DNA of 64,000 bases from Nematostella vectensis (GCF_932526225.1 NC_064039.1:9070139-9134138); one strand, 5' to 3'; shown: positions 36,054 through 48,300, numbered from the stretch's first letter. Notes: generated by a model from the sequence alone, not told the origin. Numbers and translations: made by a program.

Positions 36054-39000
36054 ATGGCAACCTACGGCAAAATAGACGAATTCGACAGAGATTCTGATTC
36101 ATGGGAACAGTATATCGAGCGTCTAAACTTCTATTTTGAAGCAAATGGAGTAACTACGTCTGACGATGACTTGAAAATACGCCGTGCAATCCTCCTCAGT
36201 TCGGTAGGGAAAAAAACCTACAAATTAATGTCTGATCTGCTGGCCCCAGCGAAACCTGGAGAGAAATCTTATGCTGACTTGTGCACCTTGGTAAAGAGCC
36301 ATTTCAACCCAAAACCGAGTGAAAGCGTGCAACGGCACAAGTTCAATAACCGTTTCAGATTGAGCGGGGAGAACGTGTCTGACTTTGTAGCGGCTCTACG
36401 AAACATGGCAGAATACTGCAATTTTGGTGGCAGTCTGGAAAATATGCTGCGTGATCGTCTGGTGTCTGGAATTAACAATGAAAGAATCCAAAGGCGTTTG
36501 CTATCAGAAGAGAACTTAACTTTCAAAAAAGCTTACGACATTGCTTCGTCTATGGAAACGACCGCACAGCACATGGCCGATCTTCAACCTGCTCCTTCTA
36601 CGTTAAGTTCAACGTCTGCATCTGTAAAAAAGGTCAGTTCTTCGCCCTTACCGCGTTCTAAAAGCGAAAATAAAGAGTGTTATCGTTGTGGAAAAAATCA
36701 CCACCCGTCAAAATGTCGTTTCAAGGAGGCCACGTGCCATTATTGTAAAAAGAAAGGACATATTGTTGCCAAATGTCTCAAAAAAGCAAAAAAGTCGTCC
36801 GAGACAACCAAGCCAAATTCAAACCACCATCCAAAACAAGGGAAACCAGCAATTCATGTCCTGGATACTGATAAAGAAATAGAAGATGAAGATATATATC
36901 CATTGTTTGCTGTCAGTCAAGGCAACCGCCAAAATCCGTATTTAGTAGATGTTGAATTAAATGGTCTTAAAGTTCAAATGGAACTGGACACTGGTGCATC
37001 ACTTTCAGTAATCGGAGAGGACATTTTTGATCAATTGAAGAACATTGAGGGTTCATCTCTCAATCTGCAAGATACCAAGCTAACCTTGAAAACTTACACC
37101 GGGGAGACAATTCCAGTTTTAGGAAAGCTTGTAGTGAAAGTCAAGTACAAGGACTTCTTTGAACACTTGCCGGTTATAGTTGTACAAGGCAAGGTGCCCA
37201 GTCTCTTTGGACGAGATTGGTTACAACATGTTAAGTTGTCATGGCCAGAGATTTTCCTAGTTCAAGTTGTATCCCCTGATGTGTCTGACCTGCTACAGAA
37301 ACATGAAAATTTATTCAAGGAAGGACTAGGGACAATTCAAGGAGTGGAAGCAAAGATATACGTTGATCCTCAAGCCAAACCCAAGTACTTCAAACCTCGC
37401 ACGTTAGAATATGCACGACGTCAGAAGGTAGAGAGAGAATTGGACCGTTTGTTAGAAGAAGGAACAATTCGTCCAGTTCAATTTTCGGAATGGGCAACAC
37501 CCATTGTGCCCATTGTCAAATCTGATGAGTCTATATGCATTTGTGGAGACTTCAAAGTTACTTTGAACCAAGTTAGCAAACTTGACAATTACCCAATTCC
37601 TAAAACAGAGGATCTGCTAGCTCAACTTGGAGGTGGAGTGCAGTTTACAAAACTAGATCTGAGTCAAGCTTATCAACAACTTGAGTTAGATGAAGAATCA
37701 AAGAAGTACACCACTATCACCACTCATAAAGGCCTATTTGAGTACAATAGACTGTGCTACGGCATTGCCTCAGCCCCTGGGATTTTCCAACGCACAATGG
37801 AAAATTTACTGCAGGGTATTCCGAATGTTGTAGTACGAATAGATGATATTCTCATTGCCGGTAAGACATCAGCAGATCATCTCAAAAGTCTAACAGAAGT
37901 CCTGTCACGTCTGGACAAAGCTGGCGTCCGTCTTAAACGTTCGAAGTGCATTTTTCAAGCACCTGAAGTCACTTACCTGGGACACCGCATAGACAAAGAT
38001 GGTATCCACCCCCTTGACGAGAAAATCAAAGCAATTCAAGAGTCACCGAGACCTTCTAATCTGAAAGAACTGCAAGCCTTTTTAGGCATGCTTAACTATT
38101 ACGCTTGTTACATACCTAACATCACTACAATACTATCTCCTTTACATCAGCTGTTAGTCAAAGACACACCTTGGAACTGGAGTGAAGCACATGAAAAATC
38201 TTGGAACCAAGCCAAGTCCACACTTCACTCTTCACAACTTCTAGTGCATTACAGCTTGGAAAGAGAGTTAACCCTTGCTTGTGACGCATCACCATATGGT
38301 CTTGGTTGTGTTATTTCACATGTGATGGATGATGGGACTGAACGTCCTATTTCATATGCCTCACGTACTCTGTCCCCAGCCGAAAAGAACTATTCACAGC
38401 TCGACAAAGAGGCAGCAGCCATCATGTTCGGGGTGAGGAAGTTCCACTCATACTTATATGGACGGAGTTTTACCATCTACACTGATCACAAACCCCTGCT
38501 GGGTCTGCTACAGTCAACTAAACAAATACCGACCTCAGCCTCACCACGCATATTGAGGTGGGCGGTATTCCTGTCAGGCTACTCATACACTTTAGTATAT
38601 CGAGAAGGCCAGAAAAATGGTAATGCCGATGGCCTGAGCCGGCTGCCATTGCCAAATGAAACCAGAAATGTTCCAGTGCCTGGCGACATTATGTTTGTAA
38701 TGAATCATCTTGAAGTCAACACACCCGTTAAAGTCAAGGACATTGAGCGTGGGACCTCAAAAGATCCTATTCTTAGTGCAGTACGACACCAAGTAATGTC
38801 CGGTTGGCCCAATTCAAATGATCGCATTGAGTTCAAGCCCTACTCTGATAGAAAGCACCAACTTAGCTGTCAGGATGGCTGTCTACTCTGGGGCTCTCGC
38901 GTAGTCATTCCTCCTCAAGGAAGAGTCAAGCTTCTCCAGGAACTACATGATGGACATCCTGGAATGGTTCGGATGAAAATGTTAGCCCGAAGCTATTTCT

Positions 39001-40076
39001 GGTGGCCTGGCCTGGACGCGGATATTGAGCAAAAGGTGAAAGATTGCACAAGCTGCCAAAGTAATGCTAAGGCACCTTCTACTGCACCCCTACATCCGTG
39101 GGAGTGGCCGTCTAGACCTTGGTCTCGCATACATATTGACTATGCAGGACCTTTCGAAGGACACATGTTCCTGGTGATCGGTGATGCCTATAGTAAGTGG
39201 ATCGAGGTATTCAAGACAAACTCCAGTACTGCTGCAGTAACCATCCAGAAGTTAAGAGAATGCTTCTCAGTACATGGACTGCCTGATATCATTGTATCTG
39301 ATAATGCAACTGCCTTCATAGGTGAAGAATTTGCCCTTTTTATGTCTGAGAATGGCATAAAACACATCACTTCAGCACCTAAACACCCAGCATCCAATGG
39401 ATTTGCTGAAAGATATGTTCGCACTTTCAAGGAAACAATGAAGAAGATGGGAGGGGAAAAGGAAAACTTAGACACGAAGTTAAGCAGATTTCTACTAAGC
39501 TATCGTACCACACCTCATGCAACCACTGGTAAAACACCTGGTGAGCTATTAATGAACCGGAAGCTGAAGACGCGCTTGGACCTGGTAAACCCCCTTAGTC
39601 AGGACACAATTCGCACTCGTGTAGAAGATAAACAGCTCGCACAGAAGAAACAACACGACAATCTAGTGCCACTCAGAGAATTTCAAGTGAATGACCCAGT
39701 ATTTGTCAAGAATTTTTCATATGGTCCAAAGTGGTTATGTGGAACAATTATTCAACAGTCAGGACCGGTTTCGTATGTCGTTCAACTCAGTTCAGGTGGA
39801 GTGTTTCGACGACATGTTGACCATCTTCGCCTGAGGACAAGCCCACCCACAGTCGCCAATGATCTTCAGAGTTCAACAGAATTGGCCCAAGTTCCAATGC
39901 AAACAACTGTACCCAAGCAGATTCCAGAGGAATTTAAGGAACCTGAGATCACAGTTCCAGAACCTTCATTGGAACCGAAGAAGTCAGAGCTTCCAGCTTC
40001 TGAACCTGCAAGTACTCTGCGAAGAAGTACTCGACTCAAAACCACACCTACTCACCTCAAAGACTATGTATGTTAA
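36054..40076 (+). CDS. Gag-Pol polyprotein of the gypsy element
   Basis: The ATG at 36054 (Met-Ala-Thr-Tyr-Gly) is preferred over upstream codons that lie in the LTR; the product is 1340 aa. Order: Gag; two zinc knuckles (about 208-241, the first one residue short, CX2CX4HX3C); aspartic protease LDTGAS (about 310); reverse transcriptase (about 470-640) with ICGDFKVTLNQ; RNase H with ACDASPYGLG and TDHKPL; integrase with an HHCC zinc finger (HDGHPG, CTSC) and a DDE core (IDYAGP, SDNATAF, NGFAE). There is no stop or frameshift. Odd feature: the reverse transcriptase catalytic box reads Arg-Ile-Asp-Asp, where the family has Tyr-x-Asp-Asp. Confidence 0.95.
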   Translation: MATYGKIDEFDRDSDSWEQYIERLNFYFEANGVTTSDDDLKIRRAILLSSVGKKTYKLMSDLLAPAKPGEKSYADLCTLVKSHFNPKPSESVQRHKFNNRFRLSGENVSDFVAALRNMAEYCNFGGSLENMLRDRLVSGINNERIQRRLLSEENLTFKKAYDIASSMETTAQHMADLQPAPSTLSSTSASVKKVSSSPLPRSKSENKECYRCGKNHHPSKCRFKEATCHYCKKKGHIVAKCLKKAKKSSETTKPNSNHHPKQGKPAIHVLDTDKEIEDEDIYPLFAVSQGNRQNPYLVDVELNGLKVQMELDTGASLSVIGEDIFDQLKNIEGSSLNLQDTKLTLKTYTGETIPVLGKLVVKVKYKDFFEHLPVIVVQGKVPSLFGRDWLQHVKLSWPEIFLVQVVSPDVSDLLQKHENLFKEGLGTIQGVEAKIYVDPQAKPKYFKPRTLEYARRQKVERELDRLLEEGTIRPVQFSEWATPIVPIVKSDESICICGDFKVTLNQVSKLDNYPIPKTEDLLAQLGGGVQFTKLDLSQAYQQLELDEESKKYTTITTHKGLFEYNRLCYGIASAPGIFQRTMENLLQGIPNVVVRIDDILIAGKTSADHLKSLTEVLSRLDKAGVRLKRSKCIFQAPEVTYLGHRIDKDGIHPLDEKIKAIQESPRPSNLKELQAFLGMLNYYACYIPNITTILSPLHQLLVKDTPWNWSEAHEKSWNQAKSTLHSSQLLVHYSLERELTLACDASPYGLGCVISHVMDDGTERPISYASRTLSPAEKNYSQLDKEAAAIMFGVRKFHSYLYGRSFTIYTDHKPLLGLLQSTKQIPTSASPRILRWAVFLSGYSYTLVYREGQKNGNADGLSRLPLPNETRNVPVPGDIMFVMNHLEVNTPVKVKDIERGTSKDPILSAVRHQVMSGWPNSNDRIEFKPYSDRKHQLSCQDGCLLWGSRVVIPPQGRVKLLQELHDGHPGMVRMKMLARSYFWWPGLDADIEQKVKDCTSCQSNAKAPSTAPLHPWEWPSRPWSRIHIDYAGPFEGHMFLVIGDAYSKWIEVFKTNSSTAAVTIQKLRECFSVHGLPDIIVSDNATAFIGEEFALFMSENGIKHITSAPKHPASNGFAERYVRTFKETMKKMGGEKENLDTKLSRFLLSYRTTPHATTGKTPGELLMNRKLKTRLDLVNPLSQDTIRTRVEDKQLAQKKQHDNLVPLREFQVNDPVFVKNFSYGPKWLCGTIIQQSGPVSYVVQLSSGGVFRRHVDHLRLRTSPPTVANDLQSSTELAQVPMQTTVPKQIPEEFKEPEITVPEPSLEPKKSELPASEPASTLRRSTRLKTTPTHLKDYVC

Positions 40077-40261
40077 TTTTAAGCAGCATATCACACACTG
40101 TGTTCATTTTTCCGGACCTGATGGATTGACAACTTGTCAAGAACTTGTCATGGACATTGTTGTTGTTTTTTACTTATTGACATGTTGTGTGTATAAATTT
40201 GATAGTTTTACTGGCCTCAGCAAGCAAGTATCTTTTAGTTGTAAACTTGGGTGGGGCAGTA

Positions 40262-40384
40262 TGTAATGTTTGGGATTCCTGTTTGTATGACCGCAAGGTT
40301 TTCTGGGTAGCAGCAATAAACAACGTGAGTCCGCCATTACTGTTTATTCGTTTTGATCCTAAGGTTTTTCTCAAATACATTACA
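40262..40384 (+). repeat. 3' LTR (123 bp)
   Basis: Identical copy of the 5' LTR, preceded by a purine tract ending ...GGGGCAGTA. Confidence 0.95.
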
Positions 40385-41243
40385 TTGGGCTTTGTGTGAC
40401 AAAGAGCTGGGTTTGTGTGACATAGAGAGTTGGGTTTTGTGCGACACAGAGAGTCGGGCTGTGTGACATAGAGAGTCGGGCTTTGTGTAACAAAGAGAGT
40501 TGGGCTTTGTGCGACACAGAGAGTCGGGCTTTGTGTGACATAGAGAGTTGGGCTTTGTGTGACATAGAGTTGGGCTTTGTGTGACAAAGAGCTGGGTTTG
40601 TGTGACATAGAGAGTCGGGCTTTGTGTGACATAGAGAGTTGGGCTTTGTGTAACAAAGAGAGTTGGGCTTTGTGTAACAAAGAGAGTTGGGCTTTGTGTT
40701 ACATAGAGAGTTGGGCTTTGTGTGACATAGAGTTGGGCTTTGTGTGACATAGAGTTGGGCTTTGTGTGACAAAGAGCTGGGTTTGTGTGACATAGAGAGT
40801 TGGGCTTTGTGCGACACAGAGAGTCGGGCTTTGTGTGACAAAGAGAGTTGGGCTTTGTGTAACAAAGAGAGTTGGGCTTTGTGTGACATAGAGAGTTGGG
40901 TTTGTGTGACATAGTGAGTTGGGTTTTGTGTGACATAGAGAGTTGGGCTTTGTGTGACATAGTGAGTTGTGTTTGTGTGACATAGTGAGTTGGGCTTTGT
41001 GTGACATAGTGAGTTGGGTTTTGTGTGACATAGAGAGTTGGGTTTTTGACATAAAGAGTTGGGTTTTGTGTGACATAGTGAGTTGGGTTTTGTGTGACAT
41101 AAAGAGTTGTGTTTGTGTGACATAGAGAGTTGGCTTTGTGTGACATGAAGAATTGGGCTTTGTGTGACATAGAGAGTCGGGCTTTGTGTGACATAGAGAG
41201 TCGGGCTTTGTGTGACATAGAGAGTTGGGCTTTGTGTAACAAA
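40385..41243. repeat. 24-bp minisatellite, middle part
   Basis: About 36 units around GAGTTGGGCTTTGTGTGACA. The unit is eight codons long with few stops on the minus strand, so all three minus frames stay open (Cys-His-Thr-Lys-Pro-Asn-Ser-Leu and its shifts). They are not genes. Confidence 0.95.
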
Positions 41244-44200
41244 CAGGGACCGCGGAACCGGTATTGCCGGTATTGCCCGAGCAATACCAGAAATCGGCGA
41301 GAGGAAAGACATACATGAATGAGAAATCACTCCGCCGTAAATAAGCATCGCAATACTAGTTCAATGAAAAATGCCCATGAATGCTCTTCCCAAAGCCAGA
41401 TGTCCAACACCATCTCTCTAATCACCCGGAAAACGGTGTAGCTCAGCCCGGACGCAGTATCGGGGCTGGATACTAGTTCAAAACGAAAGCGAAAGGGGGT
41501 GGATATTTGTCTGTTTATACGAAGATTCATTGATAAATTCTGCGTGCAAAAGTTTTCAAAGAAGAAAAAGACTAGTGAAAGTGGACAAAATGAGTACTGG
41601 TGAGTTGAGTTTCACTGTAGTGTACCCGTTCAGTAATGACATCGTATTTTTCTATAAAATTCTATCAAATTTCGGTGCAATTTGGACTTGACGGTGGAAA
41701 TAAATTGTAGTGGATTTGATCGGAAAAATCCATTCCCGGAATGGATTCCGGAATCCGGAATTCGACCCATTCGAGGTTTGATTGGAGATGCAGGGGGCCT
41801 GACCGAATGTTTTATTTCAGCGGATCAGCCGCGGAGGTCCATTGAAGATGACCAGGAGCCAGGCAATGTTGCTGATGATGATACAGGTATGTACATATGA
41901 CATAGTTACGTAGATACATAGTTGACATGATATTCTTTAGTGAGAAAACTATAAAATTATTTAATAATAATTCACCGATGAAGATGATGAAATTCAAGAT
42001 ATGCGCTGCCGCGGCGAAATTACCGAAATCAATTCTACAGCAGAAACTCCGTCAGCCTATCAAAAGTTCAATGGATTTTTGCGTTTTATAATAGGCATCT
42101 GTTGCATATATTGTCTGAGTTCCGATAAATCGATTACGAACAAAACGGGATCCGAACGAGTCCCGTTCTATGCGATTCATATGAGATTGATCAAACGATG
42201 CTGAATGATTTGCTCATGCTGACTACCATTTCACAGGTGACAAAATTGACCTAGCGGGTCCGTCTTCATCCGCCTCAAGCGCTAGCAGTTCTGGACGACA
42301 AGGGATGAAACGTATGCGTCCTAAGGTCACACTTCACGATTTTTTCAAAAGATCTAAGACTGAGAATATCGAAAAGGTAAAAAAATGGAAATTTCGGATT
42401 CAATTCAGTTTGATCAGTCCAAAAGTATAGAAAATCTTCACACCACGTAACCATTTCATCAGTATACCTATGTCTCGAATTTTAGCGGGTGTCTCGTCGA
42501 TTGGCCAAACTAGTTAAATCTTACTGATTGCCGTATGGTGTACTATTCATTATCAAAACACTGTTTTTCAGGACACTGATGATGTCGAAGATGCATCGGC
42601 GGTCGACACAAGCGTCCCGCCTACTGATGTCACAGAAGCCGTTGACGAGAGACCGCCACGTGAAATCATTCTGTCCGTCGAGCCATTCCACCCGAAACAA
42701 ATAAAACGTTCAGAAACGGACAAGGAAGGAAAAGCGAAAAAGAGAAATTGTCAACTCCAGTATTTTCACGACTTTCCGTGGCTACATTACATACCAGACA
42801 AGGACGTCGTCGTATGCCATGTGTGCACTAAAGCAGTAAAACTGAACTTATTGGACGGTGTGAGACAGGAACCTGCCTTCACGACGAAAGGTTTCAATAC
42901 ATGGCGGAACGCCACCAAAATGTTTCGCCTTCATCAGAACTCGAAATGCCACAAACAAGCCGTCGAGTGTGTGCGAGAGATCCCGGCAAAGTGTCGCGAC
43001 GTAAGCGAGCTGTTAGTTGAACAGACTGTGAAAGAGCGGGAAAACAACCGGCGATATCTGAGCAAGATTATCCAGAATCTGCAGTTTTTAGCTCGTCAGG
43101 GGATCGCAATCCAAGGAGCGAAAGAGACGGATTCGAATTTCCATCAATGTTTGTTGCTCAGAGCGAAGGATGATCCTTCAATCCTACAATGGATGAGTAA
43201 GAAAACCGACAAGTACACGTCACATGACGTGCAAAATGAATTGCTGGATATCATGTCACAACAAGTAATAAGGGATGTCGCTAATCGCATCAAAACGGAA
43301 TGCTATTCTTTACTAGCCGACGAATGCACGGACGTAGCGAATAAGGAACAGCTGACGGTGTGCCTGCGTTGGATCGACGAGAATTTGAATCCGAATGAGG
43401 ATTTTATCGGCTTCTATCATATCCCAGACATTTCGTCGGATACGATCGTTTCGGCTCTCAAAGACGCCCTCACCCGATCGGATATACCATTGAAATCATG
43501 TCGCGGGCAATGTTACGACGGAGCGGGTAATATGTCCGGTGTGAAGAACGGCGCGGCGACGAAAATCCAAGCTGAGGTCCCGCAGGCGCATCTAACGCAC
43601 TGCCACGGACACGCCCTCTCTCTCGCTGTACATGACATGTGTAAGCGGTCAGCTTCGAAATTGCTGAGCGAGACGTTGGACACGACACGTGAGATATGCA
43701 AGCTGATAAAATTCTCACCGAAGCGACAAGGAGCACTTGAAAAGATCAAGGGAGAATTGGACTTGGATGCCCCGGGAATCAAGGTCTTATGCCCGACCAG
43801 ATGGACGGTCCGCGGGGACAGTTTTCTGCGAATCATACAAAACTATGTTGCGCTCGCAAACCTTTGGACTGATTGCCTTTCTGCGAGGCCATAGAAAGCG
43901 AGTACGGTACCACAGACGTAAATGTTCGAAACCTCACTTCCCAAATACCGATCTTCCGACAACTTATGGAGCATAAGGATGTCACGCATTTCGACGACAT
44001 CTACAAGGAGGTACAGTCTCTCGATAAACCCACTCGTTCGCTCATCGGCGAGATCGTGAAATTGTGTGTGCTGCTGCTGGTGAATCCGGCGACCGACGCT
44101 ATAGGCGAGCGGTCTTTTTCGACGATGCGGCGACTGAAGACATGGCTCCGGTCCACGATGGGCCAGAAACGGTTCAACAGCCTCGCCGTACTCAGCGTTC

Positions 44201-44760
44201 ATCGAGAACGCACTGACAAAATAAATCTGGCAGCCGTGGCGAATGAGTTCGTACGCCTCAATGATAATAGGAGAAGGCTTTTCGGCGAATTCAGCGTTGC
44301 CGACTTCTGCTAATAGCAAGAATGCAGACGGAATAGCGTCGATGGAATAATGATTGAACACGACCGTTATAGACAGTCTCAATTATATCATTATATCACT
44401 CATTACATTACTCATTATTCTTATGTTTGCATTATATCACTGATTAAATTTCATTGTATATGTTCTTGCAGGTATTCGTTGCGGAGAAGAAAATATCAGA
44501 AATTCGCTCGAAATCTTTGATTTTTTTAGTCAAATAAGCATCATTTCAGATGTCGCTAGAACCCTCAGAAAGTGCTCGAGTTAAGCGGAAATCAGTGCCA
44601 TTTTTCGAAATTTTCTCGGGGGGAGAACCCCCCCGAACCCCCCTACTGGGGCTCGGGCCGTAGGCCCTTCGCGGCGACGGCCTCCGGCCGCCGCGGCTCC
44701 GCGGTCAGTTATGGCCAAAGAGTTGGCAATACCAAGATCACGCCCGCTCCGCGGGCCCTG
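41244..44760 (+). mobile_element. hAT-type DNA transposon, defective
   Basis: 3517 bp with imperfect inverted ends (CAGGGACCGCGGA and, reversed, CAGGGCCCGCGGA) and a subterminal GGTATTGCC in both. ACAAA flanks both sides (41239-41243 and 44761-44765), so the target duplication is 5 bp rather than the 8 bp of most hAT elements. It sits in the same minisatellite as the gypsy element. A GC-rich tract lies at 44632-44700. Confidence 0.88.
41590..44313 (+). pseudogene. hAT transposase (TTF/DUF4371 type), internally deleted
   Basis: Exons 41590-41599, 41821-41886, 42237-42376 and 42572 onward join in phase: the first supplies only Met-Ser-Thr and one base. Exon 4 has a TTF zinc finger (Asp-Phe-Pro-Trp-Leu-His-Tyr, then Cys-x2-Cys) and a DUF4371/hAT core (Leu-Leu-Ala-Asp-Glu, Cys-His-Gly-His). 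The frame stops at 43894; a shifted frame, 43873-44313, encodes the C-terminal hAT dimerisation region (Glu-Arg-Ser-Phe-Ser). In related proteins a few hundred residues separate these parts, so a deletion with a frameshift is inferred near 43880. The donors look usable but the product cannot be active. Confidence 0.82.
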
Positions 44761-44765
44761 ACAAA

Positions 44766-45222
44766 GAGAGTTGGGCTTTGTGTAACAAAGAGAGTTGGGC
44801 TTTGTGTGACATAGAGAGTTGGGCTTTGTGTGACATAGAGAGTTGGGCTTTGTGTGACATAGAGAGTTGGGCTTTGTGTGACATAGTGAGTTGGGTTTTG
44901 TGTAACATAGAGAGTTGGGCTTTGTGTGACATAGTGAGTTGTGTTTGTGTGACATAGTGAGTTGGGCTTTGTGTGACATAGTGAGTTGGGTTTTGTGTGA
45001 CATAGAGAGTTGGGTTTTTGACATAAAGAACTGGGTTTGTGTGACATAGAGAGTTGGGCTTTGTGTGACATAGTGAGTTGGGTTTTGTGTGACATAGAGA
45101 GTTGGGTTTGTGTGACATAGAGAGTTGGCTTTGTGTGACATAAAGAATTGGGCTTTGTGTGACATAGAGAGTTTAGTTTTGTGTGACACAGAGAGTTTAG
45201 TTTTGTGTGACATAGAGCTATA
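44766..45222. repeat. 24-bp minisatellite, right part
   Basis: Continues the array on the far side of the hAT element, starting GAGAGTTGGGCTTTG, and fades out near 45222. Minus-strand frames through it are artefacts. Confidence 0.93.
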
Positions 45223-45367
45223 GGATCCGCCCTTACTTGGTCCCCGAGCATAGGTATAACACAAAGCACAGATACCCTAGGGTCCATCCCCTCCCCCTCT
45301 TTCCCCTGGGGTGTTAAAGAGGTGGACCCTGGAGCACGATGATATCCGAGGAGGCCACTTGAAGCAA

Positions 45368-48300
45368 CTAGCCTCTGTCACTCAGGGTTCTATGTGGAAT
45401 CTCGTTGCTAGGTTGCTTTTCTGTAATTGCAGCTTTTGACTCTCTAGAAACTTGTAGGCCAATCCCACCTTTGCTTTGCGGCAAACGTGCAATCGGCGTA
45501 TACTCTAAACTCTTCCGTAAAATCAGCTCTTTTTTGCGTTCTTTCAGCAGGGCCAGTTGGTGTTTTCTGACTTGCTCTGCCTCTTGTAACCAGGAGTATA
45601 CCCCGCACTGATCATGTCCCAGGGCCTTTATTAGCTGGGGGCTCATATTGCGTTGGGCCTCGTACGCATTGGGGTTTAAGTGACCTAGATGGCGCACTCC
45701 TCTTTTACCTTTTGGGGACAAAAAAATCAGAATCAATAGAATGGCTAATAGACTGTTCATTGTCATTCATCTTTAGCCTTAGGCCTAGACACCGCTACAA
45801 ATGCAAATGCAAGAAAATAAAACATTCGATTTGGTTTATTTGCATGCATTTTCATTTGGAGCAGCACATGACAAGAGAGGGTTTTCCCATGTCGAAATTT
45901 CATTAGTACACTTGGTTCGGTTAATGGACCTACCAAGATAATAAAACACAAGACCATGTACTAATAAAACACATATAAGCCCAAACCTATTGTTATTAAT
46001 CGCTATTGGTTGATATCCAACAAAAACTTTCTCATCAATTATTATTATATTTCATTTGCTTCCATTGAAAATATTGCAATAGTTATCCCAAATCATTCAC
46101 TAGTCACTCTTTTACGCCATTTTGTTAAGGCTGACTTAGACAACATAATTTAGTCTACAACTCGAGTCGTACAGTGTAAATCAGACTATGACTCCGCTAC
46201 GATGTTCGACTGAGAAAGACGTAGTAGGAAATTCAGGGCTAAGACATGTCATTTTACCTCTCTGAGTGACACTTGTGGGCAAAAGTGCTGGGATTCTCAC
46301 ACCGACCCCTCTCCCATTGGGTGTGTAGGCCTTCAGGGACACATCAGCACCCATGCCTGCAGTGACTGCTACCCATCCAGCATTAGACAGGACAACGTCA
46401 GCAGCACTCTCCCCCCAGCCTGCTCCAACCAGGCTCAGTTCGTGAGGCAAAAGTGGTGGAAACAAGGCCATGCGCTTTTCATCTCCACATGGGACCTGAT
46501 GACGAGATATTTTTGGTTGCTAGAGTGGCGGAAATCTGGTCTAAAGCCGGGATTTTGAGCAAGGGAGTTTGCTTTCACATTTAGCAGAGCTTTTTCTATT
46601 TGGTAACTTGTCCTCGATTGCAGTGGAACTTAGTTTTCTTTCATTCAAGCAGACCACAAACACCACCAGTACCACGGGTAAAAGAATGCCTAACCCTAAC
46701 CCTAACCCTATAAAACCCATTAAACCCATCAGACAAGGTAATAGTCATATGCTGATTTTTGTATTAAAAATGAAATATTATCTTAAAACTAGCCTTTAAA
46801 TGCACTGAGTTTGCTCACAGGCTGTCATAAATACTGTCAATTTAAAAAAATATATTGTCATCTATGCCTTTGTTATTGCTTTCTTATCTAAAAATAGCCA
46901 CCTAGAAATATAATCTTAACATTACCTTGAGGATGTTAGAGCCACCGTGCTGCTGCAGAAAGTTGTCAGCTTTTAATGTGTTCAGAACATGGACTGGGAG
47001 GTTTGGAGAGGCAAAGACGGTGAAGTAGATGGATTTATTGGCCTGTGTGACAAAACAATTCTCACTAAACGCTACAGCTTAGATCAAAGATTATATTGTT
47101 AAAGAGCCTTAATAAGCCACATCTTTTTAAACATTGAAAGACAGATAATTAAGTGATATACTGTAATCTATTCCAAAGAACGATGTTATCTGATAAAATG
47201 TTATGTAACCTGTGTTTGCTCTTGGGTAAACAAGACGATAAATGTAAATAAAATCATTTCTCTTTTTTTATGTGCTACTAAACACCTCTGCATGGCTTTT
47301 GGAGGGTTTTGTCATTTACATATATGTATGCTAACCTTGTTTCAATGCAGGTTACAACACATGGATTCTCTGGGAGATAGCTTATTCAAAATAGGTAGAG
47401 AAAGATAACAAAGATACATAGGAATTCAAATAACAAGCAACAGCACTGACCTTCGTCAAGCTATCACCACACCCAGATTCATCAGCAAGACCATAACCAT
47501 TTTCTGACCTGGATTTCCTACTGACCTGTGCAAATAATTATATTGTTAACGATAATAATGATTAGTGAAAAATACAGTTTAACCAACATGCGAACAGCAT
47601 GTTAACATCAATATTTTAATGATTGTATTTATACTCATTGTATAACAAATATAATATCGGTTTGCTGTACTGCAATACCTTGAGAAAGTCCAGCCTGCCA
47701 AGGCCACCTAGGAGAAGGGTTTGCCCTGGCCTCAGTATTAATGTTCTGGGTACCATCCAGCGATTTGGAGAGAGCAGTTTTATTTCTTTCAAAGTCAAGT
47801 AACTGGTTATCTGCAAAATTAAATCAAGACATAGGGTCATTCGAATGTTTTTATTTCCAAGTAAAAAATGTGCAAAAATCAGAACTATTGACAAGAAGAA
47901 AAATGCTTTTTTTTAAACTACTGTAGGTCATTAAAACCAGAATTATGTGGACTGTACAAGCACTGTGCCATACCAACCATAGTTATCTGGACTGTACCAG
48001 CACTGCGCCATGCTGACCATAGTCATCTGGACTGTACCAGCACTATGCCATGCTGACCATAGTTATCTGGACTGTACCAGCATTGCGCCATACTGACCAT
48101 AGTTATCTGGACTGTACCAGCACTGTGCCATACTGCCATACTGACCATAGTTAATTGGACTGTACCAGCACTGCGCCATACAGACCATAGTTATCTGGAC
48201 TGTACCAGCACTGTGCCATACTGACCATAGTTATCTGGACTGTACCAGCACTGTGCCATGCTGACCATAGTTATCTGGACTGTACCAGCACTGTGCCATA

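Larger units (their letters stand above)
35906..40384 (+). mobile_element. Full-length Ty3/gypsy LTR retrotransposon
   Basis: 4479 bp. Two 123-bp LTRs (35906-36028 and 40262-40384) look identical base for base and begin TGTAATG and end CATTACA. TTGGG flanks both sides (35901-35905 and 40385-40389) as a 5-bp target duplication inside the 24-bp minisatellite. A TTGGCGACGAGG primer-binding-type sequence follows the left LTR and a GGGTGGGGCAG purine tract precedes the right one. One long gag-pol frame is intact. Identical LTRs imply a recent insertion. The layout resembles the Mag-like clade (a recollection, not tested). Confidence 0.95.

Noticed and set aside
40337-41348. Long minus-strand frames of up to 322 codons in the 24-bp array (also 44581-45287)
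   Set aside because: The unit is a multiple of three and almost free of stops, so all three frames stay open. Repetitive composition and no splice or domain signals; not genes.
42821-43894. A stand-alone gene starting at the ATG at 42821
   Set aside because: The frame extends upstream to 42572 and joins three earlier exons; it is part of the hAT transposase.
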